Counted from the stretch's first letter, positions 19,001 to 25,610 are shown. The stretch: 35,017 nucleotides of DNA from Deltaproteobacteria bacterium (GCA_026388535.1 JAPLJP010000164.1:1-35017), one strand, 5' to 3'. Translations and numbers: made by a program. Notes: generated by a model from the sequence alone, not told the origin.

Positions 19001-21802
19001 CGTAATCAGCATTCGCCAGAGAGTGCGCCCAATCGCGTCAATATTAAAATAAGCTTCATAGGGCAGGCATACGAGCATAAACAATGCCTGCATAATGTAA
19101 TTGACGGCTGAACGCGCCGTGGAAGTTAGATGCTGGGTCAGCATTACATTGCGCGGTTTTTGAAACAGAGCCAGAAAAGACATTATTAAAGAAGGAAACA
19201 AGATGATCCCGAGGATAGACAGTGTCCAAAACCAGGCTGTTGGCAGTACTGTCCAGCCCAGCACCATCAGAATAGTCAATGCCGCGGATGTGAGGCTTCT
19301 GCGCAGATTATCGAATATCTTCCATTGCGACAGCATTGATAAGGGATTTTTCTGAGTGCCTCCGCTGGGGGCGGGAATGCTCGATCTGACCCATCGCGAG
19401 ATCTGCCAGTCTCCACGAATCCAGCGATGTCTGCGGCTTACGTCCGCGTTGTAGCAGGATGGATATTCCTCGTATAACTGCACATCGCTTATCAATCCCG
19501 ACCGGGCGTAACATCCTTCGAGAAGATCGTGACTGAGGATTTTATTTTCGGGGAGGTGCCCATTGAGAGCGGATTCGAAGGCGTCAATATCGTAGATACC
19601 CTTGCCGATGAACGAACCTTCACCGTATATATCCTGGTAAATATCGGAAACTGCTTTTGTGTAAGGATCAATGCCGGAATTGCTCGCGTACATGGCCGCG
19701 TACAGTGAACGGGTCATGTTGGGCAGGCTTACGGAAACCCTTGGCTGAAGGATGCCGTATCCCTTGCAGACCCGCTTCTTTTTTTCATCATATTGCGCGC
19801 GATTCAGCGGATGCGCCATGGTTCCGACAAATTGCCGGGCCGCATCGCGTGGCAGGTTTGTATCCGTGTCGAGAGTGATCACATATTTCACATTTCTTAA
19901 TACAGTTGTATCGCCAACGATGAGCGAAAAATAATCTCCTGACGGACCCCGCGTTCTGCCGCGTAGGAAAGCGTTCAAATCCGCCAGTTTCCCCCTTTTT
20001 CGTTCGTAACCCATCCAAATCTGTTCTTGAGGATTCCAGCGGCGCGGGCGATGAAACAAGAAGAAAAAGTTGCCTTTTGAATCCTTGTATTTTTCATTCA
20101 ATCCTTCTATTCCTTTTCGGGCCAGACACAACAGATGTTCGTCTTCCTGCATGGTTTCTTCATTAGCGTCCTGGAAGTCGGTCAGGAGGGCGAAGAGCAG
20201 ATTGTCGTCCCGATTGGCCAGAAATCTGATTTCCAAAGCCTCGATTAGATTCGTAATGTTTTGCGCGCTTATGAGCATTGTCGGAACTGCAACCATGGTG
20301 CGGCACTCAGGTGGTATACCCCGGGAAAAATCCATTCGTGGCAATGGATGAGGCACCACCAGCAGAGTTGCCAGCCAGTTTACCAGGGCTACAGCCAGGT
20401 GGCTTGTGCATAGAAGCGCGAGGAATCCGGTTATAGCCAATGGCCAATACTGCAATCCATCGGTATACGCTTTCACTAGTAAACTTCCTGTAAAGATGAA
20501 GGTCAACCCAACGATAGCGCCAATATACATCAGCAAAGGAATTCGGCGACCTAACCGCAAAATGACTTCAAGTGGTGATAGGCGCACTTTCGCCAAACGT
20601 TCGAGTTCAGGCAATCCCTTGTCAATCAGGTAGAAACCGACATGAGCCGTGCAGTCATAACTGCCATTTCTGGTACTGCAATTGCGGGCGAGGCTTATCG
20701 CCATGCGTGCCACTTCACTTTCGGACAAGCGACTTTTCTTAGCGATTTTTTCCACGACGTGGCGGTAACGGTCACGGGTGGAAAAGTCCATTTTGACGTA
20801 AATATCGCGGGGATCCTCACGCAGGATCTGATCGGCTAAACTCATCGTCTCGACAAACTCGCGCCAGTTCATTGCGCCCAGAAAACGAAGACTACCAATA
20901 CTATTGCTCATGGAGACCTGGTCAGCGGCTTGCTGTTGGCTTTCCAGATGCACTAATGCCTTAATTGTCTGACCGTATTCAGAGAGGTGCTGCTCGATCC
21001 AGGTAAGCGGCAATGACAGAGAGGGACCTTTCCCTTGCAATTGACGCGCAATCTCTGCAACAAAAGCGCCCACCATCGGCGGGTCTGACCGTGCCATGTC
21101 CGCGATTTCCAGGAACAAACTTTTCGGGTCCTTCCGGGCAATCTCCATCATCTTATTCGCCCAATTATGGGCTATATTGCGGTTGGTTCTGTCAGTAGAT
21201 ATGCGAACGGCTATACGTCGAATATTTTCGATCAACGCCAGACGCAGCATAATAGGAATGGCCCACAATTCACCTAGGGTAAGCACTGTGACTGTTTGAT
21301 AAGCGGCTACAAAGAGACTGAGAGTCTTTGAATCCACCCGCCCATCGCCATGGGAGATCATCTCCAGCGCGATGTCATACACTCGCGGAAGATCGGCCGA
21401 CGGGCCATTTGCCAGATGAGGCAGTTCTCTGCTGTAAACTTTCGGCAAATGCCTTCTTGCTGTGCGAATCTGTTCTTCGATCAGATAGAAGTTATCCAGG
21501 AACCATTCTTCGGCCGGTGTAATACGGTGTTTGTCCGTGACTGCCTTCGTCAACAGGTTTCGAACGTCAAACAGGATATCTTCATTATCGGTCAATCTTG
21601 TTAGCAGTTGGTTGGAAGTTCGATCCGTGCTCAGCTTGTGTGCGCTTGCGATAGTCTTGCCGTGCTGCCGCATCTGCCTGGAACTGAATAATTCCGAGCG
21701 CAACAGTTCGTCGCCGGCGATTTTTTTCCGTGAGCCTACGCCAGGAAGGTGCTCCTTCAGACGGCTTAAGTACTTAAAAATGATCTTGCTGCGCATTTCC
21801 AC
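13073..21802 (-). CDS. Cyclic beta-1,2-glucan synthase (NdvB/ChvB/Cgs type)
   Basis: 2909 aa, close to the ~2,700-2,870 aa of rhizobial and Brucella homologues. These inner-membrane enzymes prime, extend and cyclise periplasmic beta-1,2-glucan from UDP-glucose. Membrane helices lie at ~408-470 and ~830-1010. Between them is the glycosyltransferase (GT84) domain with DTDTN near residue 645 and the RHRWIRGDWQ motif (R/QxxRW type) near 790. A glycoamylase-like domain at ~1330-1560 contains SRPWGISESGYN and AHHQGMTLLAL. Two GH94-like regions follow (~1580-2080 and ~2110-2909); the second carries GDWNDSMN near 2595, with the GH94 catalytic Asp, and GVRENGGQYTQAA. The GH94 part controls glucan length. 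The GTG start is chosen because AAGGTG lies six bases upstream; an ATG two codons later is also possible. Numerous plus-strand ORFs across it are shadows. Confidence 0.95.
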   Translation of the reverse strand: MEMRSKIIFKYLSRLKEHLPGVGSRKKIAGDELLRSELFSSRQMRQHGKTIASAHKLSTDRTSNQLLTRLTDNEDILFDVRNLLTKAVTDKHRITPAEEWFLDNFYLIEEQIRTARRHLPKVYSRELPHLANGPSADLPRVYDIALEMISHGDGRVDSKTLSLFVAAYQTVTVLTLGELWAIPIMLRLALIENIRRIAVRISTDRTNRNIAHNWANKMMEIARKDPKSLFLEIADMARSDPPMVGAFVAEIARQLQGKGPSLSLPLTWIEQHLSEYGQTIKALVHLESQQQAADQVSMSNSIGSLRFLGAMNWREFVETMSLADQILREDPRDIYVKMDFSTRDRYRHVVEKIAKKSRLSESEVARMAISLARNCSTRNGSYDCTAHVGFYLIDKGLPELERLAKVRLSPLEVILRLGRRIPLLMYIGAIVGLTFIFTGSLLVKAYTDGLQYWPLAITGFLALLCTSHLAVALVNWLATLLVVPHPLPRMDFSRGIPPECRTMVAVPTMLISAQNITNLIEALEIRFLANRDDNLLFALLTDFQDANEETMQEDEHLLCLARKGIEGLNEKYKDSKGNFFFLFHRPRRWNPQEQIWMGYERKRGKLADLNAFLRGRTRGPSGDYFSLIVGDTTVLRNVKYVITLDTDTNLPRDAARQFVGTMAHPLNRAQYDEKKKRVCKGYGILQPRVSVSLPNMTRSLYAAMYASNSGIDPYTKAVSDIYQDIYGEGSFIGKGIYDIDAFESALNGHLPENKILSHDLLEGCYARSGLISDVQLYEEYPSCYNADVSRRHRWIRGDWQISRWVRSSIPAPSGGTQKNPLSMLSQWKIFDNLRRSLTSAALTILMVLGWTVLPTAWFWTLSILGIILFPSLIMSFLALFQKPRNVMLTQHLTSTARSAVNYIMQALFMLVCLPYEAYFNIDAIGRTLWRMLITRKRLLEWNPSDNPKQNHRHDIVGYLRAMWFAPIFAVVTAITIFFSHPAALIAAWPILVTWLISPLIAWFVSRPLTRREVRLTSDQIIFLRKISRKTWAFFETFVGPEDNWLPPDNYQEQPVSVIAHRTSPTNVGLSLLANLSARDFCYITTRQLIERTANTLRTMESMDRQKGHFYNWYDTQSLEPLLPLYISSVDSGNLSGHLLTLKSGLLSLPDQKITGSQLFAGLKDTLDVFEDTAGKSVSLFQLKKELGEAITSETNTLMGMRLYLEKLATSAAGMVTGVNALDSDPNSPLRWWSKEFSDQCWAALDELRFLTPWIFYPALSDMIHKLPKLNDIPTLLEVTSLEAQLLSAIDKQMKADITPDELMQLGEVRRLVTDASRSAGTIMEDIAKLAKQCDDFAQMEYDFLFDKACNLLSIGYNVGNWRRDTSYYDLLAAEARFCTFVGIAQGKLPQESWFALGRLLTTAGGKPALVSWSGSMFEYLMPLLVMPTYEHSLLDQTYKAAVAAQIAYGKKHSRPWGISESGYNAIDVHLNYQYRAFGVPGLGLKRGLAEDMVIAPYASALALMVAPEEACLNLEKLSAAGFEGRFGFYEAIDYTLSRLSRGQSHAVVRSFMAHHQGMTLLALAYLLLNQPMQKRFESEPLFQSSMLLLQERVPKAIAFYTSPAELANSQREAVVMETPVRVFNTPDTPVPEVQLLSNGRYHLMMTNAGGGYSRWKDIAITRFLEDSTCDNFGTFCYIRDVTSGEVWSTAYQPTLKQPLHYEAIFSDGRVEFRRREHDFDIHTEIVVSPEDDIELRRATITNHSRLRKTIDVTSYAEVVLAPPATDKIHPAFSNLFVQTEIIEQRRAILCTRRPRSEGEKNPWMIHLMSVHQTEIEQISYETDRMRFIGRGNTVRNPKAMDSPTDLFGTLSDSQGSVLDPIVAIRSRISLDPEQSVTVDMVLGISETRETALFLVEKYQDRRIADRVFDLSWTQSQVLLRQINATEAEAQLYCRMASSLIYANASLRADPSVIIENNRGQSGLWGYAISGDLPIVLLRIADQANIELVRQLVQAHAYWRLKGLAVDLVIWNEDHAGYRQILHDQIMGLIASNIVAKLNDQLGGIFVRSTDQISEEDRILIQTVAHIIISDRSGTLASQINQRGGLKTAVPRLIPSRTHRPPLIPASAPPRHDLMFFNGIGGFTSDGREYVISTAHDQITPAPWVNVLANPLFGTVISESGMAYTWAENAHEFRLTPWHNDPVSDKSGEAFYIRDEERGHFWSPMPLPKRGSTSYITRHGFGYSVFEHTERGIYSEVWVYAALDAAVKFVVLKIKNLTGRPRRISVMGYAEWVLGDLRTKTAMHVITDVDHQSGAIFARNSYNTEFPNRIAFFNTNALTRTLSGNRTEFLGRNGTLADPAVMKRQHLSGKVGTGLDPCAAIQVPFDLVDGEEKEIVFTLGMGQNVYDARKLAQRFKDATAASEALQEVRKYWDHTLGAVQIKTPDPSLNVLANGWLLYQTLACRLWARTGNYQSGGAFGFRDQLQDVVALIHTEPKLAREHLLLCASRQFQAGDVQHWWHPPSGRGVRTQCSDDYLWLPLTTCGYISNTGDTEILDESIPFIKGRPVNPEEDSYYDLPGRSQETADLYEHCVRAVKRGLRFGEHGLPLMGSGDWNDSMNMVGIKGKGESVWLGFFLYEVLIQFAKIACHRGDTPFGEYCKKEASQLRLNIEQYGWDGLWYRRAYFDDGSPLGSAKNPECRIDSVVQSWSVLSGAGKADRSRQAMESLNQHLVHSDIGLVQLLKPPFDKSNLNPGYIKGYVPGVRENGGQYTQAAVWAAMAFAALEENRRAWEIMTMINPINHTSSSEAIYTYKVEPYVVAADVYALSPHTGRGGWTWYTGSAGWMYRLIVESLLGLKREGNKLCFMPCLPADWDGFSLDYRYGKTIYRIIISRAQNGEKETQVIIDGIKQSEKTIILLDDGQEHRVYVRI

Positions 21803-22068
21803 TTTTTACACCTTATATGGCGGATGAAGAGTTTTTCGAAAATGTGTCCATGCTTCGAGGGAAACCAGTTTTTCAACAATTAACTGTAGGTTTTAATCGG
21901 GTCCCTCTAAATATTTCAGAAGCAAAATTAAAGGGACTGTTTTATATGTTTCTATTTTAAACGTTACTTGGTTAGAAAGCAAAAAAGTATATTTAAATAA
22001 AAGCCTTATATTTGTATCAATTTTAGATAGACGGGTCAATAGTTTAAACAAAAAATAAAGATTTATTG
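21803..22068. other. AT-rich upstream region of the glucan synthase
   Basis: No credible gene. A weak minus-strand promoter candidate is TTGACC (22039-22034) and TACAAA (22016-22011) with a 17-base spacer, about 210 bases before the glucan synthase start; this is only suggestive. The rest shows no clear structure. Confidence 0.3.
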
Positions 22069-22069
22069 T

Positions 22070-22358
22070 GAAACTCCAATTCCAAAAGCGAAGCGTATAA
22101 CCTAAAGGTCACGCGTTGGAATTGGTAAGTTGTAATGAGACTCAAACTTTAAAAAGCGAATAACCTAAATACCCTAAAGGGCACCGTGGGGTCACTATAG
22201 GCGTAGCGGAATTGGTAAGTTGTAATGAGACTCAAACTTTAAAAAGCGAAGCGAATAGAAGTTTGTTAGTCGAATTATCCAATAGCCAAAGGCTATTGGA
22301 TACAATCCAGCGAAGCGTAGGGTACAATACCCCGGAGCTTGTTTTGGGGTTCATACCC
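22070..22358 (-). repeat. Composite of dispersed hairpin repeats between rpoH and the glucan synthase
   Basis: A chain of related modules. A 43-bp sequence (GGAATTGGTAAGTTGTAATG...AAAAAGCGAA) occurs exactly twice, at 22118-22160 and 22208-22250. It is followed by GTTAGTCGAATTATCC, a perfect hairpin CCAATAGCC...GGCTATTGG and a nested hairpin GGGTA...ACCCC/GGGGT...TACCC (22320-22358) that starts 24 bases beyond the rpoH stop. The minus-strand order of modules is the same as in the element at 25398-25610. No coding potential is believed here; the 108-aa plus-strand ORF over it is mostly repeat and antisense to rpoH. Confidence 0.8.
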
Positions 22359-22381
22359 GTGATAAGTACATTATGGTTTTG

Positions 22382-23227
22382 TTATTTATCGGGTTTAAAA
22401 TACGGCAACGCCAGTTGCATTTTTTTCAGGGCTTGTTTTTCAATCTGGCGTGCTCGTTCCCGCGAGATATTATACTTGCTCCCTATCTCCTGCAGTGTCT
22501 GGGGATCATCAGCCATTACACGGTTAAGAATAATATAACTTTCTCTTTCGTTAAGATTCGCCAGTGCTCCGGCGATATCGCGCCGGACAAGGCCTTTTTC
22601 TTCATCCTTGATTAAAGACACCTCCTGATCATCGCCTTCGTAGGCAAGAAAATCAATATGCGAATTACTGCTTTCGTCATTGATAATTTCATTCAGCGAA
22701 ACGTCACGCGAACCCATGCGCAAGTCCATTTCCGCTACCTCGGAATCTTTAACACCCAATGATTCAGCTATTTCACTGAATTCCGGATTCTTTCTGGAAA
22801 GCGTCTCCAGTTCTTTTTTCGTCTGTCCTAGTTTAAAAAATAATTTTCTCTGTGCCTGCGTAGTGCCTATTTTGACAATGCTCCAGGACTTGATAAGGTA
22901 ATTTTGAATGTAAGCCCGAATCCACCATACCGCGTAAGAAATCAATCTGTAGCCCTTGTATGGATCGAATTTTTTCACGGCGTGAATAAGGCCGATATTT
23001 CCTTCCTGGATTAAATCAGCCAACTTGAAGCCGTAGCTGCGGTATTCATGGGCAATCTTGACTACAAAACGCAAATTGGAAACTATAAGCTTTTCAGCCG
23101 CTTCCACGTCGCCATACTTTTTCAGACGCACGGCGAGCTTGAATTCCTCTTCCGCGGTTAAAAGAGAAAAGCGATTAATTTCAGCTATATATAAGTTAAG
23201 AGTGCCGGTTGCTACGGGCAGTTTCAA
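22382..23227 (-). CDS. rpoH: RNA polymerase sigma factor RpoH (sigma32 family)
   Basis: 281 aa, the normal RpoH length. It directs RNA polymerase to heat-shock promoters. Region 2 is clear (NLRFVVKIAHEYRSYGFKLADLIQEGNIGL through AVWWIRAYIQ, ~51-108). The RpoH-specific box QRKLFFKLGQTK is at ~126-137, which separates it from RpoD and RpoS types. Region 4 carries the helix-turn-helix LQEIGSKYNISRERARQIEKQALKKM near the C-terminus. The TTG start is supported by AGGAGG seven bases upstream; the next residues KLPVATGTLNLYIAEI suit the family. It is transcribed away from dacZ and clpB. clpB and htpX, common members of RpoH regulons, are within 7 kb, but no clear sigma32 promoter was found before them. 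Confidence 0.92.
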   Translation of the reverse strand: MKLPVATGTLNLYIAEINRFSLLTAEEEFKLAVRLKKYGDVEAAEKLIVSNLRFVVKIAHEYRSYGFKLADLIQEGNIGLIHAVKKFDPYKGYRLISYAVWWIRAYIQNYLIKSWSIVKIGTTQAQRKLFFKLGQTKKELETLSRKNPEFSEIAESLGVKDSEVAEMDLRMGSRDVSLNEIINDESSNSHIDFLAYEGDDQEVSLIKDEEKGLVRRDIAGALANLNERESYIILNRVMADDPQTLQEIGSKYNISRERARQIEKQALKKMQLALPYFKPDK

Positions 23228-23259
23228 TGATCAGGCCTCCTTATTAATTTACCCTCTGT

Positions 23260-23384
23260 GGGGCTGTTGAAAAACGCTCATCTACTGTGTTGCGCTGCAA
23301 ACCGCACCGCTCAACGTATATCTATATACGCCTCGCGGTTCGGTTTTTTGTGCGCCTTGCATCTGAACATTTTTGAACAGCCCC
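23260..23384. repeat. ~125-bp hairpin element, copy A (left of the Y1 transposase)
   Basis: Begins GGGGCTGTTGAAAAACGCTC and ends TGAACATTTTTGAACAGCCCC. The ends are inverted repeats over about 20 bases with small mismatches. Inside are CGTATAT...ATATACG and AACCGC...GCGGTT pairings. It shares its outer sequence with copy B at 24293-24419 in the same orientation. The outermost bases differ between copies (GGGG here, TCAGA there) yet pair within each copy. Confidence 0.8.
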
Positions 23385-23456
23385 CAAACATAGGTCTTTT
23401 CAACAACCCCTCTGTAACTTTTTATCCAACTATAATTTTCCGGTCAAGTGAAATAA

Positions 23457-23510
23457 TGACACTCGCTGAAAACGAGTGCAGTGGAGTTTGAAGCGTAAGT
23501 GGAATTATCC
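23457..23510 (+). repeat. Dispersed hairpin repeat before the Y1 transposase
   Basis: Starts TGACACTCG, forms the hairpin CACTCG...CGAGTG, and continues TTTGAAGCGTAAGTGGAATTATCC. It is closely related to 26671-26730 (same TGACACTCG start and GTAAGTGGAAyTATCC end), to 29471-29508 and to the reverse complements of the pair near 7512 and 7635. Confidence 0.8.
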
Positions 23511-23514
23511 TAAA

Positions 23515-23540
23515 TTAGGGACAACGCCCTATTAATTATT
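23515..23540. repeat. Left GGGACAACGCCCTAT motif of the Y1 transposase unit
   Basis: TTAGGGACAACGCCCTATTA lies 34 bases before the probable transposase start. An inverted related copy (AATAGGGCGCTGTCCCCTAT) overlaps the transposase stop, and a third copy (AGGGGACAGCGCCCTATT) is at 25313. They are probably recognition ends or subterminal hairpins of the element. Confidence 0.65.
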
Positions 23541-23573
23541 GACATTCCGGATTAAATAGTGCAATTGAAGATC

Positions 23574-24260
23574 ATGCCCCGATTAGCCAGAATAACAGCC
23601 ATAGGTTACCCCCATCATGTCACTCAACGCGGCAATTATCGCCAGCGAGTGTTTAAAACAAATAACGACTATAAGCAGTACTTGTCTTGGCTGAATGAAT
23701 ATTCTGAGAAGAACTCTCTGGATATATGGGCCTATTGCCTCATGCCCAATCATGTTCATTTTATCTGTGTTCCGCAGAAGATTGATTCTCTGGCTCGCAC
23801 CTTCAACACGCTTCATATGCGCTATTCGCAGTACATGAATAAAAAGCAGGGAGCATGCGGTCATTTATGGCAGGGCAGGTTCTTCTCATGTATTCTTGAT
23901 GAGAAACATCTATTTGCCGCAGTTCGCTATGTTGAAAATAACCCGGTGAGGGCAGGTATAGTCAAGTCACAGGGGGAATATCATTGGTCAAGCGCTAAAG
24001 GACATATTAATAAGGGAGGCGATCTCATATTATGCAAGAAATCATTTTTGCATGATGATATCGAGGACTGGTTATCATATTTAAATTCAGGCGAGGACAA
24101 TAATATAGTTGAATGCATAAGAAAGAAGACGAGAGTTGGCCAGCCTTATGGTGAAGATGGATTTATGATTAAACTGGAGAAAAAGCTCGGCATGAAGTTA
24201 AGTAAAGGCAAGCCTGGCAGGCCGAGGAAAGTCAGAGTGCCAAAAGGCGGCGATAAATAG
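23574..24260 (+). CDS. Y1 (REP-associated type, HUH) single-strand transposase
   Basis: 228 aa from the ATG at 23574; the ORF track starts at a GTG 15 bases earlier. The shorter start gives MPRLARITAIGYPHHVTQRGN, the usual N-terminus of this family, and has GAAG just upstream. These enzymes cut and join single-stranded DNA through a tyrosine and a HUH metal site. The HUH motif is in MPNHVHFI and the likely catalytic Tyr is in AAVRYVENNPVRAG. The C-terminal ~40 residues are basic (KLSKGKPGRPRKVRVPK), suited to DNA binding. The gene looks intact. It is flanked by GGGACA-GCCC motifs and then by two ~125-bp hairpin elements, and other hairpin repeats lie nearby, which fits a TnpA-REP style system. 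Which repeat it acts on is not known. Confidence 0.9.
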   Translation: MPRLARITAIGYPHHVTQRGNYRQRVFKTNNDYKQYLSWLNEYSEKNSLDIWAYCLMPNHVHFICVPQKIDSLARTFNTLHMRYSQYMNKKQGACGHLWQGRFFSCILDEKHLFAAVRYVENNPVRAGIVKSQGEYHWSSAKGHINKGGDLILCKKSFLHDDIEDWLSYLNSGEDNNIVECIRKKTRVGQPYGEDGFMIKLEKKLGMKLSKGKPGRPRKVRVPKGGDK

Positions 24261-24282
24261 GGCGCTGTCCCCTATTTTAATT
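24256..24282. repeat. Right (inverted) GGGCGCTGTCCCC motif of the Y1 transposase unit
   Basis: AATAGGGCGCTGTCCCCTAT overlaps the transposase stop codon. It is the inverted counterpart of 23515-23540 and of 25313-25330. Confidence 0.65.
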
Positions 24283-24292
24283 TTGTGGCAGG

Positions 24293-24419
24293 TCAGACTG
24301 TTGAAAAACGCTCATATGCATCGTTTCCCTTATCATTCGGCGTTGCGGCGTACGCTAAAGTACGCCTCACTTCTCATGATTGCGGGAGCCTTGCCTCTGA
24401 ACATTTTTGAACAGTCTGA
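24293..24419. repeat. ~125-bp hairpin element, copy B (right of the Y1 transposase)
   Basis: Begins TCAGACTGTTGAAAAACGCT and ends TGAACATTTTTGAACAGTCTGA. It matches copy A in its outer ~20 bases at both ends and in orientation, while the interior is diverged. Inside is the hairpin GGCGTAC...GTACGCC. The outer TCAGA/TCTGA pair is complementary, as GGGG/CCCC is in copy A. Confidence 0.8.
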
Positions 24420-24478
24420 AGATATGATTAAAATAAGAAATTAAATAATAAAAAATATTTCTTAGGGAGATTGGTATT

Positions 24479-25300
24479 ATGAAAGAAAAAAATGGAAGGA
24501 GTGGAAATAAAATCAGCATTAGCTTTACTGCCTTACTTATTTTTATCGCAATGGCAGTTACAAGCATTAATGCCTGTGGATATTTGGGCATTTTGGGTGA
24601 ACTAAGCTGGAAAGAAGAGGTATTGCTGCATGACGGCAGTAAAATCATTGTTAAGCGATGGCAGAAATTAAAGACAGTATACACCTTCGAGCCAAGTGCA
24701 CTTATTAAGGAACAGTCCATCAGTTTTAAACTGCCGGGCACAAATAAAAAGATAGCTTGGAAAGATGGGCCTGCGAAGGATGTTATGGAAACTGTTAATT
24801 TTACTTTAATAGCCCTGCATATTAAGAATAACAAACCTTACCTTATCACCTCGCCATATGGTTGTTTGTCCTTCAATAAATGGGGCCGTCCCAATCCAAG
24901 TTATATTGTTTTCACGTATGAAGGCAAAGAATGGAACCGAATAGATATGACGAATTTGCCGCCAGAATTCAGAACTGTCAATCTTGTTCAAGGTACTATG
25001 AATCATAAAGTTAAAGTTGCCATTGGTCAGGGTTTGCTGACTGCAGAAAAGATAAAAGCACTCAACGAAGATGGCAATAAATCGGAGATATACAAAACCA
25101 TTGTTCGCACGCCGTTTAAGGGGAGTGGACAAGGTGGATGTCCGGAGATGGTTTATGATGGGCGAAAATGGATGGGGATTGGTTTTTTTAATAGGAAGGC
25201 TAACTATGAAGAATGTCTGGTTGTGTGTAAAGAAACCATGCACGACATTAAATATTGCCCCTGCAGCAGACTTTTCCCGAATAACAAGAAAGGAGAATAG
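24479..25300 (+). CDS. Secreted or lipoprotein-like protein of unknown function
   Basis: 273 aa; AGGGAGA precedes the ATG. I do not recognise the family. The N-terminus has a basic start (MKEKNGRSGNK) and a hydrophobic core, then SINAC with a Cys at position 33, which could be a loose lipobox; a plain signal peptide is the alternative. The mature part is beta-rich with a YxxSPYGCLSFNKWGRPNPSY-like region. The C-terminal ~60 residues hold several cysteines (GGCPEM, ECLVVC, YCPC) that could form disulfides. It sits between inverted copies of the GGGACAGCGCCC motif (24256 and 25313) and right after hairpin element B, so it may be an accessory or cargo gene. A minus-strand ORF over it (202 aa) is taken as a shadow. 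Confidence 0.75.
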   Translation: MKEKNGRSGNKISISFTALLIFIAMAVTSINACGYLGILGELSWKEEVLLHDGSKIIVKRWQKLKTVYTFEPSALIKEQSISFKLPGTNKKIAWKDGPAKDVMETVNFTLIALHIKNNKPYLITSPYGCLSFNKWGRPNPSYIVFTYEGKEWNRIDMTNLPPEFRTVNLVQGTMNHKVKVAIGQGLLTAEKIKALNEDGNKSEIYKTIVRTPFKGSGQGGCPEMVYDGRKWMGIGFFNRKANYEECLVVCKETMHDIKYCPCSRLFPNNKKGE

Positions 25301-25312
25301 AAATGGAGAAAC

Positions 25313-25330
25313 AGGGGACAGCGCCCTATT
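25313..25330. repeat. Third GGGACAGCGCCCTATT motif
   Basis: AGGGGACAGCGCCCTATT, same orientation as the copy at 23515 and inverted relative to 24256. It lies directly after the unknown secreted-protein gene. Confidence 0.65.
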
Positions 25331-25397
25331 AAATAAGCAAGAAACCCGTCCTAAAAGACTAGCCACGCGAAGTCTTTTAAATGAGAGATCGTTGACA

Positions 25398-25610
25398 ACT
25401 GAATATAGAATCACGGGTAAGACCCCGAAATGAGCGTCGGGGTTCTTACCCTCCGCTGTGCGGGATAATTTCCAATAGCATTTAGCTATTGGATAATTCG
25501 ACTAACCAACTTTAATTCGCTTTGCTTTTAAAGTTTGAGTCTTATTACGACTAACCAATTCCAATGTGTTTCACTTTTGGAATTGGAGTCTCATTAATTC
25601 TATATTCAGT
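25398..25610. repeat. 213-bp element with perfect 14-bp terminal inverted repeats
   Basis: ACTGAATATAGAAT (25398-25411) is the exact reverse complement of ATTCTATATTCAGT (25597-25610). Inside, in order: nested hairpin GGGTAAGACCCCG...GGGTTCTTACCC (25415-25451), hairpin TCCAATAGC...GCTATTGGA, then two CGACTAACCAA units with hairpins AACTTTAA...TTAAAGTT and CCAATTCCAA...TTGGAATTGG, each ending in GAGTCTyATTA. It is non-coding. The module order equals that of 22070-22358 read on the minus strand. Confidence 0.85.

Noticed and set aside
22212-22538. 108-aa plus-strand ORF
   Set aside because: Made of repeat modules followed by antisense rpoH.
25303-25332. Tiny ORF MEKQGTAPY after an AGGAG-like site
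   Set aside because: Reads straight through the GGGACAGCGCCC motif; too short and without support.
24806-25414. 202-aa minus-strand ORF
   Set aside because: Antisense to the 273-aa gene, which has a better ribosome binding site and signal sequence; it also runs into repeat sequence.
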